Both the position numbers and the translations under genes were made by a program. Shown piece after piece: positions 16,856 to 24,172 of a stretch of 64,000 bases of DNA (positions are counted from its first letter, which is position 1; every line of letters starts with the position of its first letter). Location: assembly GCF_004117915.1 (NCBI RefSeq), contig NZ_RSTD01000001.1, positions 186,001 through 250,000 on the forward strand, written 5' to 3'. The DNA comes from Companilactobacillus metriopterae. Lineage in GTDB: Bacteria > Bacillota > Bacilli > Lactobacillales > Lactobacillaceae. The notes under the pieces were generated by a model. It was not told where the DNA came from. It saw nothing but the letters and a program-made list of their open reading frames with translations, and ran no database searches.

Positions 16856-17647
16856 TTGATCACATTAAAATCTGAACGTGAAATTGAAGGTATGAGAAAG
16901 TCTGGAGCAATTATCGCCCAGGTTAATTTACATCTGAGAGACATTATTAAACCAGGTATTTCTACATATGAGATCGAAGAATTTGCTGACAAGTACATTA
17001 CAGATCATGGTGCTACACCATCTGAAAAGGGATTCGAAGGATACAAATACGCAACTTGTGTTTGTGTGAACGATGAGGTAGCTCATGGAATTCCTCGTAA
17101 GAAGCTTTTTCTTAAAGAAGGAGACATTGTCAAAGTTGATATGACAGTCAATCTAGATGGTTATGAGAGTGATTCTTGTTGGACATATGCGGTTGGAGAA
17201 ATCTCTGATGAAGACAAACGTCTGATGGAAGTAACACACAAGGCTTTATACTTAGGAATTGATCAGGCTGTTATTGGTAACAGAATTGGTGATATTGGAT
17301 ATGCTATCCAAACATATGTTGAGGACAAAAATGGCTTTGGGGATGTTCGAGATTTGATTGGTCATGGTATTCAACCAACAATGCACGAAGCTCCCAACGT
17401 TCCACATTATGGTGAACCTGGTAAGGGACTTCGCCTAAAAGAAGGTATGACAATTACTATTGAGCCCATGGTAAACGCAGGTACATGGGAAATCGCTGAA
17501 AAGTTTGTCAAAGAAGACGGTTGGGAATATTTTGTTTCAGCTGACGGATCTAATTCAGCACAATATGAACATACAATTGCAATTACAAAAGATGGTCCAA
17601 AGATTCTAACTTCTCAAGATCCTGAGTTCGATGCTAAGTATCTATAA
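16856..17647 (+). CDS. map: Methionine aminopeptidase, type I
   Basis: A 263-aa metalloprotease removing N-terminal Met from new proteins. Metal ligands and substrate residues lie in KVDMTVNLDG, YESDSCWTYAVG, GHGIQPTMHEAPNVPHYG, TIEPMVNAG and YEHTIAITKDG. In-frame ATG 16847 lies one base after AAGGA, which is too close. TTG 16856 has a 10-base spacing and gives MITLKSEREIEGMRKSG, the usual family start, so it is preferred. A brkB-like gene and galU follow on the same strand. Confidence 0.94.
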   Translation: MITLKSEREIEGMRKSGAIIAQVNLHLRDIIKPGISTYEIEEFADKYITDHGATPSEKGFEGYKYATCVCVNDEVAHGIPRKKLFLKEGDIVKVDMTVNLDGYESDSCWTYAVGEISDEDKRLMEVTHKALYLGIDQAVIGNRIGDIGYAIQTYVEDKNGFGDVRDLIGHGIQPTMHEAPNVPHYGEPGKGLRLKEGMTITIEPMVNAGTWEIAEKFVKEDGWEYFVSADGSNSAQYEHTIAITKDGPKILTSQDPEFDAKYL

Positions 17648-17673
17648 GTAGAAGTTAACATGGTGAGTATTTG

Positions 17674-18633
17674 ATGGGTGAGAATAATCAAGAAACCCCA
17701 GTCTTTAAACAAGATATTTCTTTTAAGGATAAGATAATAGGGTTTGTCAAAATTATTGCAAGAGCACTGACTGATACAAATATTGGTCTCTCTTCCAAAG
17801 CAATAACATATTATATCCTGTTGGCAATGTTTCCACTGGTTATTATTATTGCTAATATAATTCCGTTATTTCATATTGATGTACCTTCGGTAATATCATA
17901 TATTGAGTTCATAATTCCGGAGGATTTACATAAATATTTGATACCAACAATTCAAAAAGTTTTGACTAATTCCAACACTGGTGTTTTGTCTGTTGGTATT
18001 GTTATTGCTATTTGGGCTATTTCCAGAGGTATCAATATTTCTCAAATGATGATGAATCAAGCATACGGACTGGACATCAGTAATTTATATGTTGAACAAA
18101 CATTTTTTAATTACGTCATTCGAAGATTTTTAGCATTTGTAACCACATTTGTTATGTTGCTATTTGGTGCTTTGGGAGTTGGGTTGTTTACCTTTGGTCA
18201 GTTGGTAATAAGTTGGATAACCCCTACATTAGGTCTGAATTTGAATTTTCAGAGTTATTTTAATCAATGGAAGTGGCCGTTTGGTATTCTTTTGATTTTT
18301 ATTGTAATAATGATTTTGTACTTTTTCCTTCCTAACGTACGTTTAAGGTTACGTTATGTTTTGGTTGGTACCATTATTTCAACAGCAGGAATACTAGGGC
18401 TGTCACAAGCATTTTCAATCTATTTGAAATACTTTGGTGCTTCATGGGACAGTTATGGAGCTATTGGAGCTATCATTGTGTTCTTGTTATGGATGAATAT
18501 GTCGGTTACAATATTTTTGTTTGGTAATGCTGTTAATGTTGGCTTTGCTGAATCATTTAGTAATCTGACAATAGAAAAAAATACCGGCAGAATATCTAAT
18601 TATATGAAGTCGCGCGAAAAAGGAGACAATTAA
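17674..18633 (+). CDS. YihY/BrkB-family inner membrane protein
   Basis: A protein of about 319 aa with six membrane segments and family signatures SSKAITYYILLAMFPLVIIIAN, VIAIWAISRGINI and GAIGAIIVFLLWMNMSVTIFLFG. Despite the historic name (ribonuclease BN/BrkB), this family is not an RNase; its transport role is undefined. ATG 17674 is chosen; a TTG directly before it is closer to GGTGAG. It abuts galU with no gap, suggesting one transcript. Confidence 0.88.
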   Translation: MGENNQETPVFKQDISFKDKIIGFVKIIARALTDTNIGLSSKAITYYILLAMFPLVIIIANIIPLFHIDVPSVISYIEFIIPEDLHKYLIPTIQKVLTNSNTGVLSVGIVIAIWAISRGINISQMMMNQAYGLDISNLYVEQTFFNYVIRRFLAFVTTFVMLLFGALGVGLFTFGQLVISWITPTLGLNLNFQSYFNQWKWPFGILLIFIVIMILYFFLPNVRLRLRYVLVGTIISTAGILGLSQAFSIYLKYFGASWDSYGAIGAIIVFLLWMNMSVTIFLFGNAVNVGFAESFSNLTIEKNTGRISNYMKSREKGDN

Positions 18634-19527
18634 ATGAAAGTAAGAAAAGCTATTATTCCAGCCGCTGGACTAGGAACAAGATTTTTACCAGCAACTAAAG
18701 CATTGGCAAAGGAAATGCTGCCAATTGTTGATAAACCTACTATTCAATTTATCGTCGAAGAAGCAAAAGCTTCGGGTATTGAAGATATTCTGATCATTAC
18801 TGGTAAAAACAAAAGATCTATTGAAGATCATTTTGATTCAGTTCCTGAATTGGAACAAAATCTTAGCGAAAAACACAAAACTGAACTTTTGAAAGTTGTT
18901 CAATCAACTACAGATCTTGGCGTAAACTTGTACTACAGCCGTCAAGCTCATCCAAATGGTTTGGGAGATGCAGTTTTGCAAGCTAAATCATTTATTGCAG
19001 ACGAACCATTTATAGTTATGTTAGGCGATGACCTTATGTCAGATAAGGTTCCGCTAACAAAACAATTAATCGATGATTATGAAAAAACACACTCATCAAC
19101 CATTGCGGTTATGCGTGTGCCAGACAAAGATGTTTCAAAATATGGAATTATTGATCCAGAACAAGAACAAGTTCCTGGACTTTACAACGTTAAGAATTTT
19201 GTTGAGAAACCTGATGTAGCCGATGCACCTAGTAATCTAGCTATCATCGGTAGATATTTACTAACACCAGAAATTTTTGACTTACTTGAAAGTCAAGAAC
19301 CAGGTGCAGGTAACGAAATACAACTAACTGACGCCATCGATCGCATGAACAAAACTCAAAGAGTATTTGCTCATGAGTTCAATGGTGATCGTTTCGATGT
19401 TGGTAACAAGTTTGGTTATGTTAAAACAAATATTGATTATGGATTGGTTCATCCAGAAGTTAAAGATGAATTGGAAACTTATATTCTAGATTTGGCAGAT
19501 AAAATTCAAAAAAAGAATAAAAAATAA
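18634..19527 (+). CDS. galU: UTP-glucose-1-phosphate uridylyltransferase
   Basis: A 297-aa nucleotidyltransferase making UDP-glucose for glycolipids, teichoic acid decoration and exopolysaccharide. The nucleotide-binding loop is [20 protein letters not shown]; further motifs are [32 protein letters not shown] and [11 protein letters not shown]. Length and motifs match GalU/GtaB. AAAAAGGAG gives an ideal ribosome-binding site inside the end of the preceding gene. Confidence 0.97.
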   Translation: MKVRKAIIPAAGLGTRFLPATKALAKEMLPIVDKPTIQFIVEEAKASGIEDILIITGKNKRSIEDHFDSVPELEQNLSEKHKTELLKVVQSTTDLGVNLYYSRQAHPNGLGDAVLQAKSFIADEPFIVMLGDDLMSDKVPLTKQLIDDYEKTHSSTIAVMRVPDKDVSKYGIIDPEQEQVPGLYNVKNFVEKPDVADAPSNLAIIGRYLLTPEIFDLLESQEPGAGNEIQLTDAIDRMNKTQRVFAHEFNGDRFDVGNKFGYVKTNIDYGLVHPEVKDELETYILDLADKIQKKNKK

Positions 19528-19812
19528 TTAACCTAATAAAATGCGATTATCACTTACTCGAAACCCGAATAATTGATAGTCGTTTTTTTGATAAGAGTAG
19601 AAAATTGGTAATTCTAGCAATTCTTTTTTGTTAATCAAAAGCGAAAATTCCCAGTTTTTCAATGCCGTTATCTTAGTTGAGTGCACTAAAAAAACACCTT
19701 CATCGGTGACTTTGATATCTACCACGTTGAGAAACGTGTCATCGTTTTCTATACAGATGAAGTTATTTTTATTAAAATCGTTTAATAAGATTAATAAATC
19801 TATTGCTCTCAT
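19528..19812 (-). CDS. Hypothetical protein, 94 aa
   Basis: A cytosolic, mixed-charge protein without a recognised motif, predicted mostly beta/alpha (LNVVDIKVTDEGVFLVHS; YQLFGFRVSDNRILLG). GAGG seven bases before ATG 19812 supports this start; a TTG at 19824 is the alternative. Its stop abuts the galU stop convergently with no visible terminator between them. The tidy packing and ribosome-binding site suggest a real gene. Confidence 0.55.
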   Translation of the reverse strand: MRAIDLLILLNDFNKNNFICIENDDTFLNVVDIKVTDEGVFLVHSTKITALKNWEFSLLINKKELLELPIFYSYQKNDYQLFGFRVSDNRILLG

Positions 19813-19900
19813 TTTATGCCTCAAATGTTGTTATAATTCCATTAATAAATTATTATATAGTCTTAAGACAATTTTACCAAACTCGGAGGTTTTATATACC

Positions 19901-21055
19901 ATGGATTCAGTAGTTATTATTGATGCAAAACGCACTGCTATTGGAAAGTTCAGAGGACAATTTGCAGACTTGTCTGCAGTAGAGTTAGGTACTAAGTTAG
20001 TCCAACAATTGTTGGATATAAATAAATTAGATCCTAAAGAAGTAGATCAATTTATATTTGGAAATGTCTATCAAGCAGGACAAGGACAAAATCCAGCACG
20101 TCAAATAGCAATTAATTCTGGAGCAAGGGTTGAGTCAACATCCATGACAATTAACCAAGTTTGCGGTTCAGGATTGAAAGCTGTAAAAGAAGGTTACAAC
20201 GCCTTAGTATTGGGCGACGCAGATATCGTAGTCGCCGGTGGAATAGAAAGTATGTCCAATGCGCCATTCTTTGCACCACGCGTGGATAAAATGAAAGCCA
20301 GTGAAGAGTTACAAGATACACTCTTCAAAGATGGTCTAACAGATGCATTTAGCAACCAACATATGGGAATCACAGCAGAAAATGTTGCTGAAAAGTATTC
20401 TGTGACTAGAGAACAACAAGATCAGTTCTCTCTTGATTCTCAAATGAAAGCAAGCGCCGCAATTGAAAAACTTCAAAAAGAAATTATTCCTATCGAAGTG
20501 AATGGAAATAAAGTAACTACAGATGAATCTATTCGTGCTAATTCAACTCTAGAAAGTCTGGCAGGTTTGAAAACAGTATTTAAGGAAAATGGAACAGTAA
20601 CTGCTGGTAATTCTTCGCCATTAAACGATGGTGCAGCTGCCTTAATTTTGATGACAAAGTCAAAAGCTGATGAATTAGGATTGAAATATGTGGCAACTAT
20701 CAAAGGTTACACTGAAGTAGGAATAGATCCGGACTATATGGGATATGCCCCATATTACGCAATCAAAAAATATTACGACAAATACAATCAATCATCTGAA
20801 GATATAGATTTATTTGATATCAATGAAGCCTTTGCATCTCAAGCTTACGCAGTAACCAGAGACCTAGAATTACCATCAGAAAAAGTAAATATATATGGTG
20901 GAGCAATTGCACTTGGTCATCCATTGGGAGCCACAGGAGCCAGATTAATAACTACTCTAATTAATCAATTGAAAACTGAAAACAAAAAAACTGGTATGGT
21001 TTCACTATGTATCGGTGGCGGTATGGGTATGGCTCTAGGAATTGAGTTATCATGA
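19901..21055 (+). CDS. Acetyl-CoA acetyltransferase (thiolase), mevalonate pathway
   Basis: A 384-aa thiolase condensing two acetyl-CoA to acetoacetyl-CoA. Active-site elements are INQVCGSGLKAV (nucleophilic Cys), NEAFASQAYAV, GGAIALGHPLGATGAR (His) and CIGGGMGMA (second Cys). The frame is open far upstream, but CGGAGGT 10 bases before ATG 19901 and the family start MDSVVIIDAKRTAIGKF fix the start. It overlaps the reductase gene by 4 bases. In enterococci these two activities are fused as MvaE; here they are separate. Confidence 0.95.
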   Translation: MDSVVIIDAKRTAIGKFRGQFADLSAVELGTKLVQQLLDINKLDPKEVDQFIFGNVYQAGQGQNPARQIAINSGARVESTSMTINQVCGSGLKAVKEGYNALVLGDADIVVAGGIESMSNAPFFAPRVDKMKASEELQDTLFKDGLTDAFSNQHMGITAENVAEKYSVTREQQDQFSLDSQMKASAAIEKLQKEIIPIEVNGNKVTTDESIRANSTLESLAGLKTVFKENGTVTAGNSSPLNDGAAALILMTKSKADELGLKYVATIKGYTEVGIDPDYMGYAPYYAIKKYYDKYNQSSEDIDLFDINEAFASQAYAVTRDLELPSEKVNIYGGAIALGHPLGATGARLITTLINQLKTENKKTGMVSLCIGGGMGMALGIELS

Positions 21056-22290
21056 AATTGTACGAAATGAGTAATCAGGAGCGACTTGATTATTTAATAG
21101 AGAATAAATATCTTACAGCACATCAAGCTCAAATATTGGCAGATAGGGATGTTATATCTGAGGATTTAGCTAGTAGTCTAAGTGAGAATCAAATAGGGGC
21201 TTTTAGTTTGCCATATGGTTTTGCAACAGATGTTGTAGTGAATGGCAAAGAATATATAGTTCCTATGGTGACAGAAGAACCATCAGTTGTAGCCGCTGCC
21301 TCAAATGGTGCTAAGCGTGTGAAGAATTCCGGTGGATTCAAAGTGCAACCAACCACTAGAAATATTTTTGGTCAAATAATACTAAAACCAAACAACCCCC
21401 AAACTTTGGAAATATTGAATCATTCTCTAGCTGAATTGACTGATTTAGGCAATGAATCTCGTCCAAGTCTTGTGAAGCGTGGCGGTGGTATTGTAGGTAT
21501 GTATGTTGACGAGGTTGGTGAGTTCTTAGAGATAGTTATTCAGTTTGATACTGTGGATGCCATGGGCGCTAATATAGTCAACTCAATGTTGGAAGTTATT
21601 GCTCACAGGGTGACAGAACTGACCAATGAAAACATACTCAGCAGCATTCTGTCCAATAGTGGTATCGGTCAGATTGTTAAAGCAGAGGCTAAACTAAACT
21701 TTGAAGATCTGGCAACTAAAGATTTAGACGGACAAATGGTCGCAGAAAAAATTGTGCAACTAAATGATTTTGCTCATCAATCCTATCGCAGAGCTGTTAC
21801 CAATAATAAAGGTATTATGAACGGAATTGATGCCGTCTATTTAGCCACTGGCAATGATTTTCGAGCAGAAGAAGCTGCCGCACACAGTACACAAGATAGA
21901 CCTTATGCCCCATTCAGTGATTGGAAAATTATAAACAATCAATTAATTGGAACTCTGGAAATGCCAATAGAAATCGGAAGTGTTGGTGGAGCAATCAGTT
22001 CCTTGCCAATGGCACAGATTAGTTTAGCTATGATGAAAATAGAAGATAGCAAAGAATTACAGTCAGTTGTAGCAGCAGTTGGTTTGGCAAATAATCTATC
22101 AGCTATGAGAGCTCTGGTTTCAACAGGTATTCAAAATGGACATATGAGTTTGCAAAGTAAGTCTCTAGCAGTGAGTGCTGGAGCAAAAGGCTCAGAAATA
22201 GAAGAAGTATCTAAAAAAATGAATGAACTTAAAGAGTACAATTTAGATTTAGCAAAAAAAATCTTAGGTGAATTAAGAGGTAATAACTAA
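21052..22290 (+). CDS. mvaA: Hydroxymethylglutaryl-CoA reductase, class II
   Basis: A 412-aa enzyme reducing HMG-CoA to mevalonate, the committed step of isoprenoid supply in lactobacilli. Class II features are EEPSVVAAASNGAKRV (catalytic Glu), the DAMGANIVNSMLE cofactor segment, NNKGIMNGIDAVYLATGND (catalytic Lys) and IQNGHMSLQSKSLA (catalytic His). The ATG overlaps the thiolase stop (ATGA) and its own stop shares a base with the mvaS start (TAATG), so the three genes are translationally coupled. Confidence 0.96.
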   Translation: MKLYEMSNQERLDYLIENKYLTAHQAQILADRDVISEDLASSLSENQIGAFSLPYGFATDVVVNGKEYIVPMVTEEPSVVAAASNGAKRVKNSGGFKVQPTTRNIFGQIILKPNNPQTLEILNHSLAELTDLGNESRPSLVKRGGGIVGMYVDEVGEFLEIVIQFDTVDAMGANIVNSMLEVIAHRVTELTNENILSSILSNSGIGQIVKAEAKLNFEDLATKDLDGQMVAEKIVQLNDFAHQSYRRAVTNNKGIMNGIDAVYLATGNDFRAEEAAAHSTQDRPYAPFSDWKIINNQLIGTLEMPIEIGSVGGAISSLPMAQISLAMMKIEDSKELQSVVAAVGLANNLSAMRALVSTGIQNGHMSLQSKSLAVSAGAKGSEIEEVSKKMNELKEYNLDLAKKILGELRGNN

Positions 22291-23450
22291 TGAGTATAGG
22301 TATTGATAAATTAGGTTTTTATACTCCTAAAAATTATATAGATATCGTTGAACTTGCAGAAGCTAGAGACGTTGAACCTGGTAAATTTACCATTGGGATT
22401 GGTCAAGATAAGCAAGCTGTTCCTAATCCTTATGAAGATGTGGTAACAATGGCTGCAGAAGCAGCTAACCAGATTTTGACAGAAGACAATAAAAAGGATA
22501 TTGAACTAGTAATTGTTGGTACTGAAAGTAGTATTGATGAATCTAAGTCTTCATCTGCATTTTTGATGGATCTACTAGACTTACCAAATGAAGTTCGTGC
22601 TTTCGAAATTAAACAAGCATGTTACGGTGCTACTGCTGGTTTACAAATGGCAAAAGATTTTATTGCGACACATCCAGGTAAGAAAGCACTAGTTATTGCT
22701 AGTGATATTGCTAAATATGGTATCAAAACTGCCGGTGAAGTTACACAAGGTGCAGGTGCTATTGCTATGTTAGTTAGTGATAATCCTCAGATTGTTGAAC
22801 TAGAAGATAGATCAGTTTATCTAACTAAAAATGTTGGTGATTTTTGGAGACCTACATTCTCTAAAACAGCATTTGCTCGAGGTAAATATTCAAACGAAAT
22901 TTATATGGATTTCTTCAAAACATTGTTTGATAATTACAATCAAAAATTTGACCAAGATGTTGAAAATATCGATACCTTGTTGTTCCATATTCCATATACA
23001 AAAATGGGACGTAAAGCGCTTAACACTATTGAAAGTGATGTTTCAGAAGAGAAGTTCAATGATTTGGTAGAACGTTACCAAAAGAGTATAGAAATAAGCC
23101 GTTCAGTGGGTAATCTATATACAGGATCATTGTATTTAGGATTACTTTCATACCTAATCAATGGTGATGTAAAAGATAACGAATCATTGATGATGTTTAG
23201 TTATGGTTCTGGTGCAGTAGGTGAAATTTATTCAGCCAAAGTAGTTCCAGGATTTGAAAAAGCAATTGATATCGAAGGAATCAAGAACATGCTTGATTCT
23301 AGAAAGAAAATATCAATCAGTGAATATGAAACAATCTTCAATACTGAATACAAGAACGATGATGTAGTCAATATTGACACTGTAGAAGGTGAATTCTATC
23401 TATCAGAAATTACTGAAAATGAAAGATTATATTCTCGAATTAGTAAATAA
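22290..23450 (+). CDS. mvaS: Hydroxymethylglutaryl-CoA synthase
   Basis: A 386-aa enzyme condensing acetoacetyl-CoA with acetyl-CoA to HMG-CoA. The start GIDKLGFYTPKNYIDIVELA, the Glu region VGTESSIDESKS, catalytic Cys in FEIKQACYGATAGLQ and His in LLFHIPYTKMGRKA match bacterial MvaS throughout. It ends the mevalonate operon at a strong hairpin terminator. The cytolysin-like locus begins just downstream on the same strand. Confidence 0.96.
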   Translation: MSIGIDKLGFYTPKNYIDIVELAEARDVEPGKFTIGIGQDKQAVPNPYEDVVTMAAEAANQILTEDNKKDIELVIVGTESSIDESKSSSAFLMDLLDLPNEVRAFEIKQACYGATAGLQMAKDFIATHPGKKALVIASDIAKYGIKTAGEVTQGAGAIAMLVSDNPQIVELEDRSVYLTKNVGDFWRPTFSKTAFARGKYSNEIYMDFFKTLFDNYNQKFDQDVENIDTLLFHIPYTKMGRKALNTIESDVSEEKFNDLVERYQKSIEISRSVGNLYTGSLYLGLLSYLINGDVKDNESLMMFSYGSGAVGEIYSAKVVPGFEKAIDIEGIKNMLDSRKKISISEYETIFNTEYKNDDVVNIDTVEGEFYLSEITENERLYSRISK

Positions 23451-23480
23451 AAAGATGATACCGAAAGGTATCATCTTTTT
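23449..23480 (+). terminator. Intrinsic terminator of the mevalonate operon
   Basis: AAAAGATGATACC pairs with GGTATCATCTTTT around GAAA, followed by T residues. It separates mvaS from the lanthipeptide operon. Confidence 0.9.
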
Positions 23481-23583
23481 ATTTTTGTACTAATGATTTT
23501 GATTCAAAAATTATAAATGAGTTCCCTTTATACTCAATTATTTAAAAATAAAATAAAATTAAATGAATTTTTCAAAAAGATAT

Positions 23584-23613
23584 AACGTTTATATCAATAT
23601 TTAGTACGTTTAT
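23584..23613 (+). promoter_or_regulatory. Direct repeats of LytTR response-regulator type
   Basis: AACGTTTAT (23584-23592) and TACGTTTAT (23605-23613) are 9-bp direct repeats separated by exactly 12 bp, 21 bp start to start. This matches the paired-site layout (TACGTTAAT-N12-TACGTTAAT) of PlnC/PlnD-like regulators of lactobacillar bacteriocins. No -35 box is needed because the right repeat occupies that place. Confidence 0.65.
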
Positions 23614-23630
23614 ATTTTATTTTTATTAAT

Positions 23631-23636
23631 TATAAA
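23631..23636 (+). promoter_or_regulatory. Probable -10 box of the cytolysin-like operon
   Basis: TATAAA lies 17 bp after the right repeat and about 67 bp before the first precursor ATG. The region is extremely A/T-rich, so other -10 candidates exist. Confidence 0.4.
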
Positions 23637-23703
23637 TTAACATGATATATTATTTTTATAAATATAATAAATATTTATAAAATAAAATGCGGGGGTATCA
23701 AAA

Positions 23704-23808
23704 ATGAAAAAAAGTGAAATTGTTCCAGAATTCGAAAGTTTATCAGTAGATGAAATGAATTCGATACAAGGAGCAGGAGAAATGCAATCAGAAACAACAC
23801 CAGTTTGT
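23704..23808 (+). repeat. Leader duplication, copy 1
   Basis: The first 105 bases of the two precursor genes differ at only about five positions, and the similarity extends upstream into the GGGGGTAT ribosome-binding site. Copy 2 is at 23927-24031. A tandem duplication with divergence of the cores explains this. Confidence 0.8.
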
Positions 23809-23913
23809 GCTATTGCTGCAACGGTTGCTGAAAGTTCAGGTGTATGTTCATCTGTTGCAACAGGAGTCACAACTGGAGCTACTGTTGTTTTAACGATAAA
23901 ACGTTGTAAATAA
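23704..23913 (+). CDS. cylLL: Cytolysin large-subunit-like lanthipeptide precursor
   Basis: A 69-aa class II lanthipeptide precursor. Leader residues 1-30 contain VPEFESLSVDEMNSIQGAG, and the core starts TTPVCAIAATVAESSGVC. In enterococcal CylLL the exporter cuts after a Gly-Ser/Ala pair and CylA then removes six residues ending in Glu. Here QGA|GEMQSE|TTPVC has the same layout. The 39-residue core keeps the ring positions expected from CylLL: Thr1-Cys5, Ser14-Cys18 and residue 34-Cys38 (Thr34 instead of Ser), with the TGATVVLT hinge. One extra Lys follows the last Cys. A G-run ribosome-binding site (GCGGGGG) precedes the ATG. Confidence 0.9.
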   Translation: MKKSEIVPEFESLSVDEMNSIQGAGEMQSETTPVCAIAATVAESSGVCSSVATGVTTGATVVLTIKRCK

Positions 23914-23926
23914 GGGGGGTATTAAA

Positions 23927-24031
23927 ATGAAAAAAAGTGAAATTGTTCCAGAATTCGAAAGTCTATCAATAGATGAAATGAATTCAATACAAGGAGCAGG
24001 AGAAATGCAGTCAGAAACAACACCAGTATGT
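23927..24031 (+). repeat. Leader duplication, copy 2
   Basis: Partner of 23704-23808. Four of the five substitutions seen are synonymous; one changes Val15 to Ile. Confidence 0.8.
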
Positions 24032-24091
24032 ATTGCTGGATTCACTGTTGGTGTTGGTGTTGGAGTAACTCTGTCAGTTACTACCTGCTAA
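23927..24091 (+). CDS. cylLS: Cytolysin small-subunit-like lanthipeptide precursor
   Basis: A 54-aa precursor whose leader differs from the first at one residue (Ile15 for Val15). The core is about 24 residues: TTPVC, then a flexible IAGFTVGVGVGVTL stretch and SVTTC. CylLS has 21 residues with rings Thr1-Cys5 and Ser17-Cys21; the equivalents here are Thr1-Cys5 and Ser20-Cys24, with a hinge three residues longer. Its basic residue near the C-terminus (Lys19 in CylLS) is absent. AAGGGGGGTATTAAA provides the ribosome-binding site, 13 bases after the first precursor's stop. Confidence 0.9.
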   Translation: MKKSEIVPEFESLSIDEMNSIQGAGEMQSETTPVCIAGFTVGVGVGVTLSVTTC

Positions 24092-24110
24092 ATATTATGT
24101 GATTTTTAAG

Positions 24111-24150
24111 TGAAAAAGTACTTCTAAGAATTTTAGGAAGTACTTTTTTT
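24111..24150 (+). terminator. Terminator/attenuator between precursor genes and cylM
   Basis: AAGTACTTCTAA pairs with TTAGGAAGTACTT (one G-T pair), followed by seven T. It sits just upstream of the cylM ribosome-binding site, so it probably lets a fraction of transcripts read through, giving excess precursor mRNA as in many lantibiotic operons. Confidence 0.8.
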
Positions 24151-24172
24151 ATACAATAGGGGGGATTTAAAC

